The position numbers and the translations under genes are program-made. Shown piece by piece: positions 1-12,371 of a DNA stretch of 64,000 bases (within the stretch, counting starts at the first letter, position 1; each line of letters begins with the position of its first letter). Location: positions 607,649,677 to 607,713,676 of the forward strand of contig NC_081405.1 of NCBI RefSeq assembly GCF_030272615.1, given 5' to 3'. Below the pieces are notes generated by a model. The model was not told the origin of the DNA and searched no databases. It saw only the letters and a list, made by a program, of their open reading frames with translations. This DNA is from Cryptomeria japonica (taxonomy: Eukaryota; Streptophyta; Pinopsida; Cupressales; Cupressaceae).

Positions 1-1400
1 GACATATTTGTGAGAGGAACATAAAAGTGAATAATAGTAATTGATAACAATAATGTATTTGGCACCTAATTACAATAAGAATGAGAATCATCAACAACAA
101 CCAACTAAGAAAACGTGAACACAAAAAAGGTTAACTTTATTATTACACAACATATGAGGGTGGATACATAAAATATTGGATGTTTATAATAAACTAACTA
201 GCCATACATCTATCGGCCAACTTCCCCTCTGCAACTCAATAAAAATCTACACTTTGGCTTTTGTGGTTCGGCCTACAGGACAAACCTCCTTCTAACACAC
301 ACACTTACTAAACCGATCTCTGTCTTTTTAAAACCTCTATTTTCCTAGTCGATTCAATTTCTCCTCTAGCCACTCAATTTCTCCTAACTGTTTGGCTAAA
401 AATTCTCACTGCTCATTATTCATTCCAACTTCCTTTTGGCTATCGGTCTTCTTCCTTTCGATGCCCATCCTAATCGGGCCATTTCCAATATTTAGCGTTT
501 TAGTTTCTCTTGACTGTTTCATTATCCTTCTGCTAATGTGGTCATATGGTCGGTGATGAATCTAACACGATGTACCTACATCATAGTCATATGAATAAAT
601 ATCCAATGCAAGAAATGACATGAGTATATGTAAAATCCAACTCTAAAGAAGAGGGAATCTTCAAAAGAGAGAGATAAATAAACAAAGATCACAAACTCCC
701 CTAAGGAGAGATTATTCATAGAGACATACCATTCTATGCAAGAAAGGATATCAACACATGAAGAGTGCAACCCCTGAATGGTATAGTGATACTTTAGATA
801 GAAAGAGAGAGGAAAAAAATCCATCCTTTCCCACCAATCAAGAGGACAAGTAAAAATTAAGATGAAGAATCACACATTTCCTAAAGAGATATTATTCATA
901 AGAGATGCATTGTTTTAAAAAATGAATAATTTCTAATCAAGGAGCACACATGCATTCACATGAAAAATAACTCTATGCAAGAAAGGACATCAAGTTATGA
1001 AGAATACAATCCATAAAGAAAATGTCAAAACTTTATGAAGAGAAAAGAGAATCATGTTGCTACCCCAAGATATTTGAAATTGAAAAATCACCACTTGTAA
1101 TTAAAAAGAGCTCCAAATTAAGTTAACTACTTGTTTCATAGGGTGAGAAACAACATGAGGGTGAAAGGAGTGCTAAGGAACTACCTTTTCACCAAGAAAG
1201 AGAGAAAGACATGCTGACAGACATATATGAGAAAGATTGTATTGTTCTTGAACAATTTTCTTAAATGCTTTACACTTTCCAAGAGAATGCAAACCACCAT
1301 GAAAAAAAATACAATATACACTACCTCTTTTATGCTTAGTGCTAAACTTCACAAAAGGAAAAACAAAATTCTTGTCACACTTCAATTTCCAAAAGGTTTG
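1..1400. other. Unassigned AT-rich sequence with degenerate direct repeats
   Basis: No gene is recognised. Within 590-1060 a degenerate repeat is visible: phrases beginning ATGCAAGAAA and followed by GACATCA/GATATCA occur near 608, 737 and 976, and GAGATTATTCATA / GAGATATTATTCATA occur near 706 and 884. A minus-strand reading at 1173-1385 contains a cysteine/histidine cluster followed by CKAFKKIVQEQ. It resembles a decayed gag-type finger and may continue the gag remnant at 1406-2587, but the support is weak. Confidence 0.4.
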
Positions 1401-1405
1401 AGTTG

Positions 1406-2587
1406 CTAATTATTCTTGATCATCTGAATAGGTGTATGCTTATTGTTTTGAGATTTAGGACAAGGGTTATTACTAGAAGAAGAAGGATTGTCATCAATGA
1501 TTTTAACTTTGCCACTATCAATAAGTTCTTTTATTACATTATGACAATGAAGACTATCAAAAGCATGATGATCACGAGTTTCATGAAATGAACAAAAAAG
1601 AGCTTTTGAAGAAGAAGTACTTTTACCTGCACGAATGGATTTTTGTCTTGGAAGATGGTCGTTGAATTCTTGAATCATACAGAAGTCATCCAAAGGAGAT
1701 TTATTATGAATTCCTAGGCCTTCTATGGTAATTTGTGTAGAAGGGTTTATAGGGACTCTATTTCCTTGTTTAAATTTTCCAAGTCCTTGTCCTCTAAAAC
1801 TTTATTTTCATATCATGATAAAGCCACTCCTGTAATAATCCTTTAATTGATAAGGTGGGGGAACATTGTAATAAATTTATCTGAAGTTTGTAGTGTAAGG
1901 ATGTTTAGAAGGAATAAAGGGATTAGTAGATGGAGAAGGAATATCTTGTGGAGGAGGATTTTCCTTTCTATCATCATGCATATCCTCTTTGGTAGATTGA
2001 GAATGAAGATCCTTATCATCTAAAGCCTCATATTTTCTTACTGTTATGTTGGGAGATAGATCATGAATGAAATGCATAAAATCATCTTCTCTGCAAATGT
2101 TTTGATGATTAAGATAGGCTCTAGGAGAGTAAGGCAGATCTAGAGAGATGGAAACACCAATGTTTTGATCTTGCCCCCCTTGCACTAGGGTATGTGTACG
2201 AGAAGAAGATGGGGTCATGTTGCTCTTCAATTATTTCTCTCTATTAGAGATATCATTGATAGGAGTATTATCTCTTTCTTCATTAACATTAGATACCCTA
2301 GGTGAGGTACAAAAATTAAGTTTTCCATTAGCATCTCTAGGGTTGGGATCTACAAAAGCTTTGAGGTGATCTACATATGAAATGTACTTTCCTAAAAACA
2401 TCACCAGAAAATAACATGAACTATAAATGAAAGATTTGAGATAGAATTGATTGAAAGGAAGGAATTTTGAAACCTTAAAAACACAATATGCCAAAGTGCT
2501 ATGAATGAAAAGAAGCAATGTGAAATGAAGGAAGCCATTATCCAACACATTAATTTGATAAATATAAGTAGAAATAAAAGTAATCAT
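1406..2587 (-). pseudogene. Ty3/gypsy-type gag remnant
   Basis: Two broken minus-strand frames (2230-1877 and 1693-1406), with a weak third upstream (2587-2231), read like a Gypsy gag C-terminus. The clearest part is near 1590-1500: a Cys-His finger CSFHETRDHHAFDSLHC followed by a helix ending in ELIDSGKV. This is the arrangement of plant Gypsy gag fingers (C..H...H....C, then an 'xLIxxGK' helix). Before it, in another frame, the reading contains NPSTQITIEGLG and SPLDDFCMIQEF, again typical of linkers ahead of that finger. The proline/serine-rich frame at 2230-1877 fits a disordered linker. It lies just downstream, in its own reading direction, of the LTR-like segment 2623-4194, so both probably belong to one minus-strand element. 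No protease or RT was found in the remaining 1.4 kb. Confidence 0.5.
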
Positions 2588-2622
2588 ATGTGAAATAGAA
2601 AAAAAAACATCTATTAAGTGCC

Positions 2623-4194
2623 ATTATTAAGTTTTAAAATGAAATTTGAAAATTGATGTGAAAAGTGAAACAATCCACAAATCAAATTAATCAAAATAAA
2701 TTAGTGGTTTTATGAATTAAACATCTAAATATATATTATTTGATTAAAATGAGATCTATGAATTTGAATTTTAATTTTGAAATGTTTCTAAATAAGATCT
2801 AAAACAATTAATCAAAATTAGGCAAATCACAAGCTTAATTTTAGGATTAAAATTAGGGTTTTGAAATTAACATCTAAATTTATAAAATTCACTTGGAAAT
2901 TAAAATTGTAAATTAAAATTAAAATTTTAAATTGCATAAATACTCAGATCTGAGAACATAAATCAAAATTAAAGGTATACGGCATCACATTCACAAAAAT
3001 GTTAAGTGGGTGAAAAATTAGGTTTTCCACCACAAGAAGGATGAAAACTGCTAATTTTTAGTTATGAACCAATTACATTCAAAAGAGCATTAAGATATAA
3101 TAGATTTAGTCACAAATCGGAAAGGATAAAGATGAAAAATACTGATTGGATTCAAAGAATGAATTTGTTTGCCCTCTTTTGTAAGCTGAATTGCTGAAAT
3201 TAGGGTGAAGTGTTGAAAATGAAGGTAAAAATATAGAAGCAGTGATCTATAGTCATCGGATTGAGGCATGCACCTAGATCTAAGAAATATAAGCAAATTC
3301 AGACGTTTTCCCCTCTAAGAGCTCCTAAAATTTTAGGATCATGGTGAAATTCGCCCTTGTCCTCCAAAATTTTTCCACACCAAAGGGGGATTGATTCGTC
3401 TCTATAAATGATGTCGATTTTGAAGATCACATCTCTGTAATTGTTTTCTATACAGAAAGAAAGAGAAATAGGTCGTGAATAGGGGTTTGCCTACGTCAAA
3501 CCTTGGTTGAGGAATCAACCTTGAATGAAATGTTGCAAATACTAAAATAAATAATCAAGGTATATGGTACCTCAGATCTTCAATGACAGAAAATAATGTT
3601 TTGCTTCTTGAATGTAATCACATTTGATGTATGAAATTTTATGAACATGACAAAACCCTAATCACACACACATGCTTGCACATGAAAGATGTAATGTCGC
3701 TCCACAATTGATGAATGAAGAATAAAGCTTTGAAGACCTCTAGAAGTGTTTGATGATGAATGCTTCAATGCTTGAATGCCTTGTGATTATAATTTCACCC
3801 TTCTATTCTTGTATCTATATATGTGTCTCAAAATGATAAGGGAAAGCCTCTTTATATACTTGCTCGTAAAACACCATTAATTTTTTACCTAGGCCGACAT
3901 AGGGCTAGGTTTCTTGCACAAATTTTAAAATGCCCAAAGGGGTCAAAGGGGGCGAAAATAGGGAGGACCAAGGTGTGGTTCCCTGGTCCCAATGAGGACC
4001 AAGGTGCCACGCCTTGGTCCTAACCCATTTTAGGCCTAGTACAAAGTGGCCATGTGGTGTATGAATTGAAAGTAAGGCCATATTTGCATGATGTAAACAT
4101 AATCAAGTCTTACTTAAGTATTGGTGGATGAACACTAAGGTGAGGGCCCAAAATGTAGACTAAATTGTAAGGGAGTACAATTTAGGATGCTACA
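2623..4194 (-). mobile_element. LTR-like segment, unit 1
   Basis: Read on the minus strand it begins TGTAGCATCCTAAATTGTAC at 4194. It has a TATA box (TATATAAA, plus-strand 3851-3858), then a transcript-like A/T-rich stretch running toward the gag remnant at 2587. A near-perfect 12-bp inverted repeat with a 3-base loop lies at 3995-4021, in the presumed U3. The inner boundary is not resolved: there is no clear CA end or primer-binding site, and 2623 is simply where homology with unit 2 stops. It is called LTR-like from the TG start, the TATA position and the adjacent gag. Confidence 0.6.
3995..4021. repeat. Inverted repeat in presumed U3, unit 1
   Basis: AGGACCAAGGTG, CCA loop, CGCCTTGGTCCT: 12-bp arms with one mismatch that would be a G-U wobble in RNA. 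A partial third copy of the arm (GGACCAAGGTG) lies about 30 bases to the left, near 3964. Confidence 0.8.
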
Positions 4195-4440
4195 AGATCT
4201 TAATATACATGATAATCATATTCAGTAAATTACCTCCATCATATCTTTCTATGTTGGATCCCAATAGAACTAATAAAATATATAATCCTTATTTAAAAAA
4301 TATTGATAAATCCAAATAGACAAATGATAATCATATTCAGTACATAACCTCCATCATATCTATCTATGTTGAATCTCAGTACAACTAACACATATAATCT
4401 TTGTGCTCATTAGCACTTGAGTTAAAAATCAAAAGAACAG
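4195..4440. repeat. Two ~123-bp direct repeats flanking the LTR, unit 1
   Basis: TGATAATCATATTCAGTA followed by ACCTCCATCATATCT occurs twice, from 4210 and from about 4326, each continuing TCTATGTTG.AT and ACAACTAA/GAACTAA. In unit 2 the pair is clearer: 38218-38340 and 38341 onward, both starting AGATCTTAATA. A single copy lies at 30098 in the third TNL-locus remnant, without an adjoining LTR. Confidence 0.75.
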
Positions 4441-4757
4441 TAAGATGCTGACGGAATTACTGCTGAAGAAGGAGGATATTGTAGCCTTAGATAATGATAT
4501 ATAGTCCACCTTTCATAGTTGATGGGTTCCAACAAACTCCCCATAACAAAATTAAACTGTTTGGACATTCTTAGAGGTCTTACTCAAATTGCTAAGAGCA
4601 CTGATCAAGATCCTAAAGAGTAGATGCCGTGTGAATTGTATGAATCAATGTCACAAGATGTCAATGTCATCCATCCTAAGCACAGAGAAATTTAGTGTAC
4701 CTATTGCTGAGGAAATTAAGCCGTGGGCTCATAAAATAAGGCGGAGGCGTTAATTAC

Positions 4758-4846
4758 CTTTGTCTCTCTGCCTCTGTTGAGATTTCCTTCTCTCAATAAG
4801 CTCTGCGACACTAGATGCAATTTGCTCCAGCAGCTCTCCTTGATCT
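4758..4846 (-). pseudogene. Orphan TNL linker exon (exon 2), unit 1
   Basis: An 89-nt minus-strand segment with the same splice context as exon 2 of the unit 2 TIR gene: AG before 4846 and GTAATT after 4758. It encodes the same linker (DQGELLEQIASSVAEL...) with one Pro-to-Gln change. The TIR exon that should precede it has been removed by a deletion whose junction is at about 4943/4944. The TATA motif of the lost gene remains just right of the junction (near 4965). It is therefore a dead remnant. No NB-ARC or LRR exon was found beyond it. Confidence 0.7.
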
Positions 4847-4859
4847 CTAAGATGCACAC

Positions 4860-6549
<1,690 letters not shown>

Positions 6550-6654
6550 CTGTTATTTATTCATCAACATTTGAAATTTGATTTTGATCTTTTTCTTTGT
6601 TAGATTTTTTTTTTCATTTGTTCCAATTTATGATTCAAGGATTTAGGAATAATG

Positions 6655-6830
6655 GTTTAGTTTTTCGATGGAAGGAGTTATATTAGAAACCTTATTGTAA
6701 GGATACACATAGCCCCTAATTTAATGCTTTCATTAAATGGAGCTACCTTCAATATTGGTAAGCTATCATTAACATCATTATATTTCTTGATTGATGGATA
6801 AAAAGGAACTTGATATCTACGATTCATACA
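6655..6830 (-). repeat. Dispersed coding-like repeat, copy a (unit 1)
   Basis: Minus-strand reading contains YQVPFYPSIKKYNDVND and LPILKVAPFNESIKLGA. A diverged copy at 20930-21110 reads YQVLCYSSIKKSNDVNV and PILNVDSFNARTQIGA. Conservation is visible in the peptide, so both may descend from one coding sequence. I do not recognise the protein. Confidence 0.5.
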
Positions 6831-7789
6831 AAATTATGAATGGTTAAAATGTATAATGTAATATATGTGATATTAATCTTAATTGTATGTATGAGGTTAT
6901 TAATTAAATGCAGTAATATGGATTATGATGGATGCAGATTAGTGATGTAATGTAGCTAATGCCAGATGTATATATTCAATCATGCGAGTTAAATCTTTTA
7001 TGAAATTTAATTTTTGTCCTTGTGGTAATCATTTTATCATGAGTAGGTTTAATCATTCTCATTGTTATTTGGATTAATAAACCTTAATGTTACTTGGATT
7101 AATCAAGTAATCTTTGTTGGAAGCGCTTTAGTTGTTTAAGTTAAGTCTTCAACTTGTGCAAATGTTATTGCAATATTTAATTTAATGCATCTGCTAAAGA
7201 ATTGAAAGAAGATGAGGTTGTCGAATAGGCACTCTAATCTCCTCTTAAAACTTGCAATTATAAAGTATGTAGTATAGAAGAAGGTAAAGAATTGGATAAT
7301 TATCTCATTGATCAATTATATGGTTCTCTAACTATATTTGAGATGAAATAAATTAACAAAGATACTCCTAAGAGTGAAACAACATTCAAAGTCAGTAAAA
7401 AGGTAGAATATGATGTTGTTAATCAGCATGATGATTTTGATAAAATTGAGGAAAACTTTGTGAGAATATTAAAAAAAGGCAGTAGCAAGTATAAAGGTAG
7501 GTTACCTTACAAATATTTTGATTATGGAGAATTGGTAATTTTGTATCCAAGTGTATCTTTAGAGAATAAGTAGATACAAACAAAAGAGGCAAGTTTAAAA
7601 GAAGTTTCTATTCCAATGAAAATAATTGTTTCTCAAAATATGTGGATTAGGATGATTAAAATGATGTAAACCTATGATGGCATTGAAATTTGGTGACAAA
7701 AAGGATGATGTTGGAATATGTAAGAGTTTTGGTACCTTGCACACTTACAAAAACAATGAAAAGTCAATGATTGTGTCGAATGCCTTTCA

Positions 7790-8533
7790 TACAAAACAAG
7801 AGTAAATTTTTATGTCATTGACAATGGGCACTCTCATCATATGAATAATGATAAAGGGAAGTTCATTAGTCTTAATAAATAGAATGGTGGATTAGTTAAT
7901 TTTGGTGCCAAAGGGTGTAGTGAAATTTATGGAAAAGGTACCATAAAAATTGACAGAAAAGAATAAGTTAAAGGATGCTCTTTATGTGAAAGGAATGAAA
8001 CACAATCTTCTCAGTGTTAGTTAGATAAGAATAGTAGAGGGTAAAATATTATATTTAATAACAAGAGTTGTGAAATCAAAAAATGAAATACTAGTAAATC
8101 AGTTGTAGAAGAAACTAGAATTGATGGGAAAGTTTGCCATCTAAAGCAGACAAATTGAACTTGTTTGACGGATGAAACCATTGAATGTTGGTCATAAAAA
8201 AAGAGTATTGATCACATGAATTATGATAATATGCTTAAGATCAACTCATACAATAAGGGATATGAAAATACAATCAAGCCTACAAATACCCTATGCGAGG
8301 AACAAGAAATTGGAAAGAAAACTACAACAAGTTTCATGAACAAAGAATATTTTACTAACAAACCTTTGGAGTTGATACACATTGACCTATGTGAACCTAC
8401 TAGAACACAAGGAATCAATGATGAAAGGTAGTTTATATTTCTTATTGATGATTGTTTTATAATGATTTGGGTTAAATTTTTGAGAGATAAATTAAAAGAT
8501 CTATATAATTTTAAAACTTTTAAAACTATGGTT
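7790..8533 (+). pseudogene. Copia protease / integrase N-terminal part, unit 1
   Basis: Broken frames. The protease active-site region reads VIDNGHSHHMNNDKG, where functional Copia proteases have a D(S/T)G motif, so the site is already altered. Downstream, KGMKHNLLSVS and the frame at 8216-8431 match the GAG-pre-integrase region. PLELIHIDLCEPTRTQ begins the integrase catalytic core and carries the first Asp of the DDE triad. The frame then reads DKLKDLYNFKTFKTMV and is cut at 8533 by the LINE. The reading resumes in register at 12372. Confidence 0.8.
8518..8533. repeat. 16-bp target-site duplication, left (unit 1)
   Basis: TTTTAAAACTATGGTT, identical to 12356-12371. It flanks the LINE inserted in the Copia integrase. 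A length of 16 bp fits target-primed reverse transcription. Confidence 0.95.
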
Positions 8534-8552
8534 TCTGAATAATGGAAAATAG

Positions 8553-8627
8553 GTTTTGATGGGTCCCTGAAACCCATTACAAACAAACAGGTTTTGATGG
8601 TTCCCTGAAACCCATTACAAACAAAAG
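8553..8627. repeat. Duplicated 3'-tail motif of the LINE, unit 1
   Basis: Two tandem copies of about 37 bases (GGTTTTGATGG.TCCCTGAA, then ACCCATTACAAACAAA), differing by one indel (GGGTCC/GGTTCC). They lie at the 3' end of the LINE and are also present in unit 2 near 43420-43495. Confidence 0.85.
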
Positions 8628-8769
8628 ATAAAAATATATACATTAAAGTGAAACAAAACACAAAAGACATCAACCAAGAAAAGGATAGCTGACAAGCAAA
8701 AAAGCTCACAAACTAGAGACAACTAACAAAAAATAGGACTGATAGAGAAAGAGCCCAGGTTAGGTTAAG

Positions 8770-9245
8770 TTCTAAAGCATCTTAGCAGCTTCCAACTCTA
8801 GTTGTTACATATTATCAGCCTCCTGCTTGATATCATGAATTTCGTTGCTTTGTCTTTGCATCTTTCTGGTGCTCACACGTATTCTTCTTCCCAACCCTGT
8901 CTCCTTATCATCATGGGTATCTTCCTTCACATCAATGATTCCCATACAGGACTTATACCATGGTCATTCTCAAGCTTATTGATAAGAGCCTTCATACTAG
9001 TAGAGGCGGGCTTAAGGATCTTATGACTTTTCTCACCAATCTTCTTGAGCATGCTCTCAACTCCTTCAGGTCTTTTTTTAGTAGTCCTTGCTCTATTCTC
9101 CAAGATTTGGAAGCTAGTATGATGAGAATTAATAATCTCCTCAGCATTACTAATAGCTTTGGTAAGCTAATTGAGATATTCAGGGAGTTAAATTTACCCA
9201 AGCCAATAGCTTCTAAGGTCTCAACTTTTTTGGCTTCTTGAGCTT
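8770..9245 (-). pseudogene. Coiled-coil-like region in LINE 3' part, unit 1
   Basis: Minus-strand, charged and heptad-rich, best preserved in unit 2 (43970-43671), where it reads ENRARTTEKRLEGVESTFKK and ends MQRQSNEIDDIKREADNM. In unit 1 a one-base deletion near 8961 shifts the frame. It follows the acidic region after a stop codon and may have been one reading frame with it. No known domain is recognised. Confidence 0.45.
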
Positions 9246-9425
9246 GCTTGGTTTTTATGCTAGTTCTAAATTCACCTCAAGACCCACCTCCTTGACATTA
9301 GAGCTCTAATCTTCTTTCATGGTCCTCTCCTCCCCAACTAGACCATTATCCTTAGAACCATTCATGAGAGGTGACCGATTCTTGGTTCCCAAATTCTCAT
9401 TTTTGGGAGTTTTACTTTTCTTTTT

Positions 9426-10540
9426 CTAGCTCAAGAGGATTTGGACCTCCTCACTTTTAGTATCCATGTCGTCATCCATCTCATTTTCCTCCTCATACCA
9501 ACTATCATCATCCTGCCCCCTCTGCTTCCTTTTGGCTGACCCTTTGTTCTGTAGCTCATGCCCTATTTTTCTTTTTCTCTTGCTCGACCCAACAATTTGG
9601 GAATTGTCCTTTGCCTCAGCTTCTATATCATATCTATCACCATCCTCATCTTCAGAGTCATCCAAATCCTCTTCTGACTTAGAAACCTTAGCAATGTTTA
9701 GATGGACGGTAGTATTGTTGATGGGATTATACAAAATCACCATCATACCCTCATGCATAGTTGGATTGGTATTGGGGCTGGAAATTGCATCCTTTATCCC
9801 AATATTTAGGGCACATAAAAGATAGTATGGAGTGAAAAGGTTCTCTTTGTATTGAAAATGGTTAAGAATTATAAAATGATACCTTTAAACCCTAGTAAAT
9901 CTACCATATAAAGTGATAAATTGTATAATAGAAAGAAAAACCCTTCGCCAATTAACTTAATTACCTTTGGCAAGTAGTAAGTATGGCTTCCCTTCACCAA
10001 TATGGCTTTCTCCTCATCATCCTTAGGAAATTTCTTCATAGTCACATCTGAAATCTACATATCCCTATAAAACTTGATGCTGTCCATTGGAAGACCCATA
10101 GCCTCAGTGATAATAGTTTTAGTCACCTTGAGCTTCCTACTGCCAATGGTCAATGTGCCTTTATCCCAACCCTTTTTAAAAATTCTTGTAATTTCGGGCC
10201 GTTTCTCTTGCATTCTCTCGATGAAATCAGTCTTCCTGGTAGCTTGAAGTATCGCCTAGACTTGAGGCTGGTTCCTCCATTTATCAATCGTGGTAGCCTC
10301 TGTTCTCTTACGATTTCCACCCCTATTGTTATTGATGTCTGTCAACTATGAATTCTTGAAAATACCTTTGTTAGCTATGAACTTTCTATGAGAAACTACT
10401 AGAAGCCTATGGAAATTTCTAATGTTTCTGCTTGATAGGGAAAAAATCACCCATAAAGCATATGAAGTGATCCTGCAATTATTATTGTACCTCCATCTTG
10501 ACTGCATACAAAACTGACTCTTGCTGCCATGACTTCCCCT
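9426..10540 (-). pseudogene. Extra coding-like region downstream of LINE RNase H, unit 1
   Basis: Minus-strand reading with two in-frame stops that otherwise looks protein-coding. It begins with an ATG near 10536, then TEATTIDKWRNQPQ, then a conserved-looking block (RPEITRIFKKGWDKGTL, TIGSRKLKVTKTIITEAMGL, KFPKDDEEKAILVKG, THTYYLPKVIK-type). It continues ENLFTPYYLLCALNIGIKD and MHEGMMVILYN, and ends with an acidic region (EEDLDDSEDEDGDRYDIEAE) interleaved with basic clusters KRKRK and KRKQR. The middle resembles the 'ATGLP..G' blocks of plant mobile-domain-like proteins, but that similarity is only impressionistic. It is not a normal LINE component, which would end at RNase H. It lies inside the same target duplication and is read in the same direction as ORF2. 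Alternatives are a nested insertion or a captured host sequence. Confidence 0.5.
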
Positions 10541-10599
10541 ATTATCTTGGGAAATGATTTAAAATCTAGCCTTGCTTACCATGCAATCTTTCATAAGTT

Positions 10600-12355
10600 A
10601 AGATGCCACATGCCACATGAGGGAGCTCCCCCTCGCTATTCCAGATCTTTATTTTCTCTCTCCTTACTGCCCCATTCGCAGCCTAGTCAGCACACCTATT
10701 GGCCTCTTTGTAATCATAGGAAATGTGGCAATTATCAAACCCCTCAAGCAACTCCCTGACATAATTAATGATGTTTTTAATCATCCACGAGGGTTGGTGT
10801 TTACCAAGGAGGAAATTAATAATGTTTTAGAGTCACCTTCCAACCTTAACAGTTTGACACCCAAGTTATAAGCTAATTTAATAGTTTCGAGGGTGCCCAT
10901 AGCTTCCACTAGATGATTAGTCTGTATCCCTAAGGGAAAGGCAACCATCCCAATATAAAAGCCAACAGCATTCCAGATAACTCCACCACAACCAACAGCC
11001 CCTGGGTTGCCTTTACCATCACCATCAATGTTATCCTTAAAGAAATCATTAGGGGGAAAAGACTAACTACACATACTTATTTTGATTTGGTTGATGTTGG
11101 TGCCCATGTAGGCTGGGATATTCCAGCTCTTGAGATCATCAAAGTCCTCCTTATTATTATAGCAATGCTCTCCCATGGCCATCACATTCTCAACACAATT
11201 ATATTTTATCTTGGCCCACACCACTTTAGAGGTGTTAATATCATTCTTGAAGATTATGTTATTGCTCTAATTCCATATACCCCAAAGGATATGAGAGAAG
11301 AAAAAATTCCATAAATTTCTTATGGTCAAATTATTAGTAGTGTAGCATCAGCTTCTAAAACAATCTTGAACCCAAGATAGGAAGTACAAAAGGATAGTGT
11401 ATAAAAATATAGTTCACTAATTCCTCATCATTGAGACAACGATAGCATCTGTTAGGGATGCAGAAACCCCTCTTTCTCAAATTATTAGTAGTTAGAATCT
11501 TATTTTGCAAAAGAATCCACAAAAAGATATTGATTTTAGGAGTCAAACTTGGATACCATGCCTTAGCCCAGCAAGGAGTAGGGTCTTGGGACTGAGCTAG
11601 CATAAAGGCAAGAGACAAAATATAATAAATCCTTGAAGAGGTCTCTCTCCACACCATGTGGTCTTCCCTTATAGTATTTAATATTGCATGATTGATCATT
11701 AAGTTTACCCTCTTTAGGTTGGGATCAATAGAGCTGAGGTCCACCCACTTTTGATCTTTTCAGTAATCAACCACTTTAGCACAAAACTTCTCCTTACAGT
11801 TCTGGATGAGCACCTAAGAGGCACACTTATTAAGAGGGGCTCCTCCAATCCAAGCATCATCCCAGAAGTCCACCTTTCTGCCATTACCTATGGTCGTGAC
11901 ATTACCTAAACTAATAATACCTTTATCTTAGTTAACACTATTCCAAATAAAAGAGCCACTTGTTATCTTATTAGAGGAAAGGAAATCTTCCATGATGAGA
12001 ACGTCTCCTAAGTACTTAGCCTTCCAGATATCATTCTATTCTCCATTTCCCTGATAGGTTCTACAGATTTGTTTGGCGAGAAAAATTTTGTTCAAGGTTC
12101 TAATATTTATCAAGCCCATACCCACCCCCACCTTTTTGGGTTTACACACATTATCCTAGGCTATGAGTGGCACTCTCTTCTTCTCCTCAACCCCAAACCA
12201 TAGGAAGGATTTCTAAATTTTTTCAATAGCTTCACCAAACTTTTTAGGGATTTTCAAGAGGCTTAAAGCATACACTGGAAGACTCTGGAGAGATTATTTT
12301 AAAAGATGGATTTTTCCAACTTGACTAAGAAGGGTACCTTTCCAACCAGCCAGCA
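10600..12355 (-). pseudogene. LINE ORF2 C-terminus: RT end, zf-RVT, RNase H (unit 1)
   Basis: Minus-strand remnant of a plant LINE polyprotein. The first part reads like the region after the RT palm: SFLWFGVEEKKRVPLIAQD, NIRTLNKIFLAKQICR. The frame at 11744-11355 is a zf-RVT domain, with ARAWYPSLTP-type and INIFLWILLQNKILTTNNL motifs followed by CYRCLNDEELVNYIF. Next, at about 11075-10630, an RNase H-like fold is readable with its acidic residues: NIDGDGKGNPGAVGCGG (first Asp), VEAMGTLETIKLAYNLG (Glu) and LRLEGDSKTL (Asp). Several stops and frame changes make it non-functional. A plant-type LINE with a C-terminal RNase H is the best match. No endonuclease is present because of the truncation. 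Confidence 0.82.
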
Positions 12356-12371
12356 TTTTAAAACTATGGTT
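12356..12371. repeat. 16-bp target-site duplication, right (unit 1)
   Basis: TTTTAAAACTATGGTT, matching 8518-8533. Removing the LINE and one copy restores a continuous Copia integrase reading, which supports the assignment. Confidence 0.95.

Larger units (their letters stand above)
8534..12355 (-). mobile_element. 5'-truncated LINE inserted in Copia integrase, unit 1
   Basis: 3822-bp insertion between perfect 16-bp target duplications, in minus orientation. Its 5' end (12355) starts in the last part of the reverse transcriptase (GWKGTLLSQVGKIHLLK), so it is 5'-truncated as LINE insertions commonly are. Order on the minus strand: RT C-terminus, zinc-binding RT-associated domain, RNase H, then about 2 kb with an additional coding-like region, then a 3' tail with two copies of a ~37-base motif (TGGGTTTCAGGGA core, 8553-8627). 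No poly(A) run is visible at the 3' junction. Confidence 0.88.

Noticed and set aside
3823-4023. 66-aa plus-strand frame in the LTR-like segment
   Set aside because: Antisense across the TATA box and hairpin of the LTR.
9466-9825. 119-aa Ser/Leu-rich plus-strand frame (and its unit 2 partner)
   Set aside because: It is the antisense of the acidic LINE region, and Ser/Leu richness follows from Asp/Glu codons on the other strand.
11087-11314. 75-aa plus-strand frame in the LINE
   Set aside because: Antisense of the RNase H/zf-RVT spacer in a minus-strand LINE; no domain.
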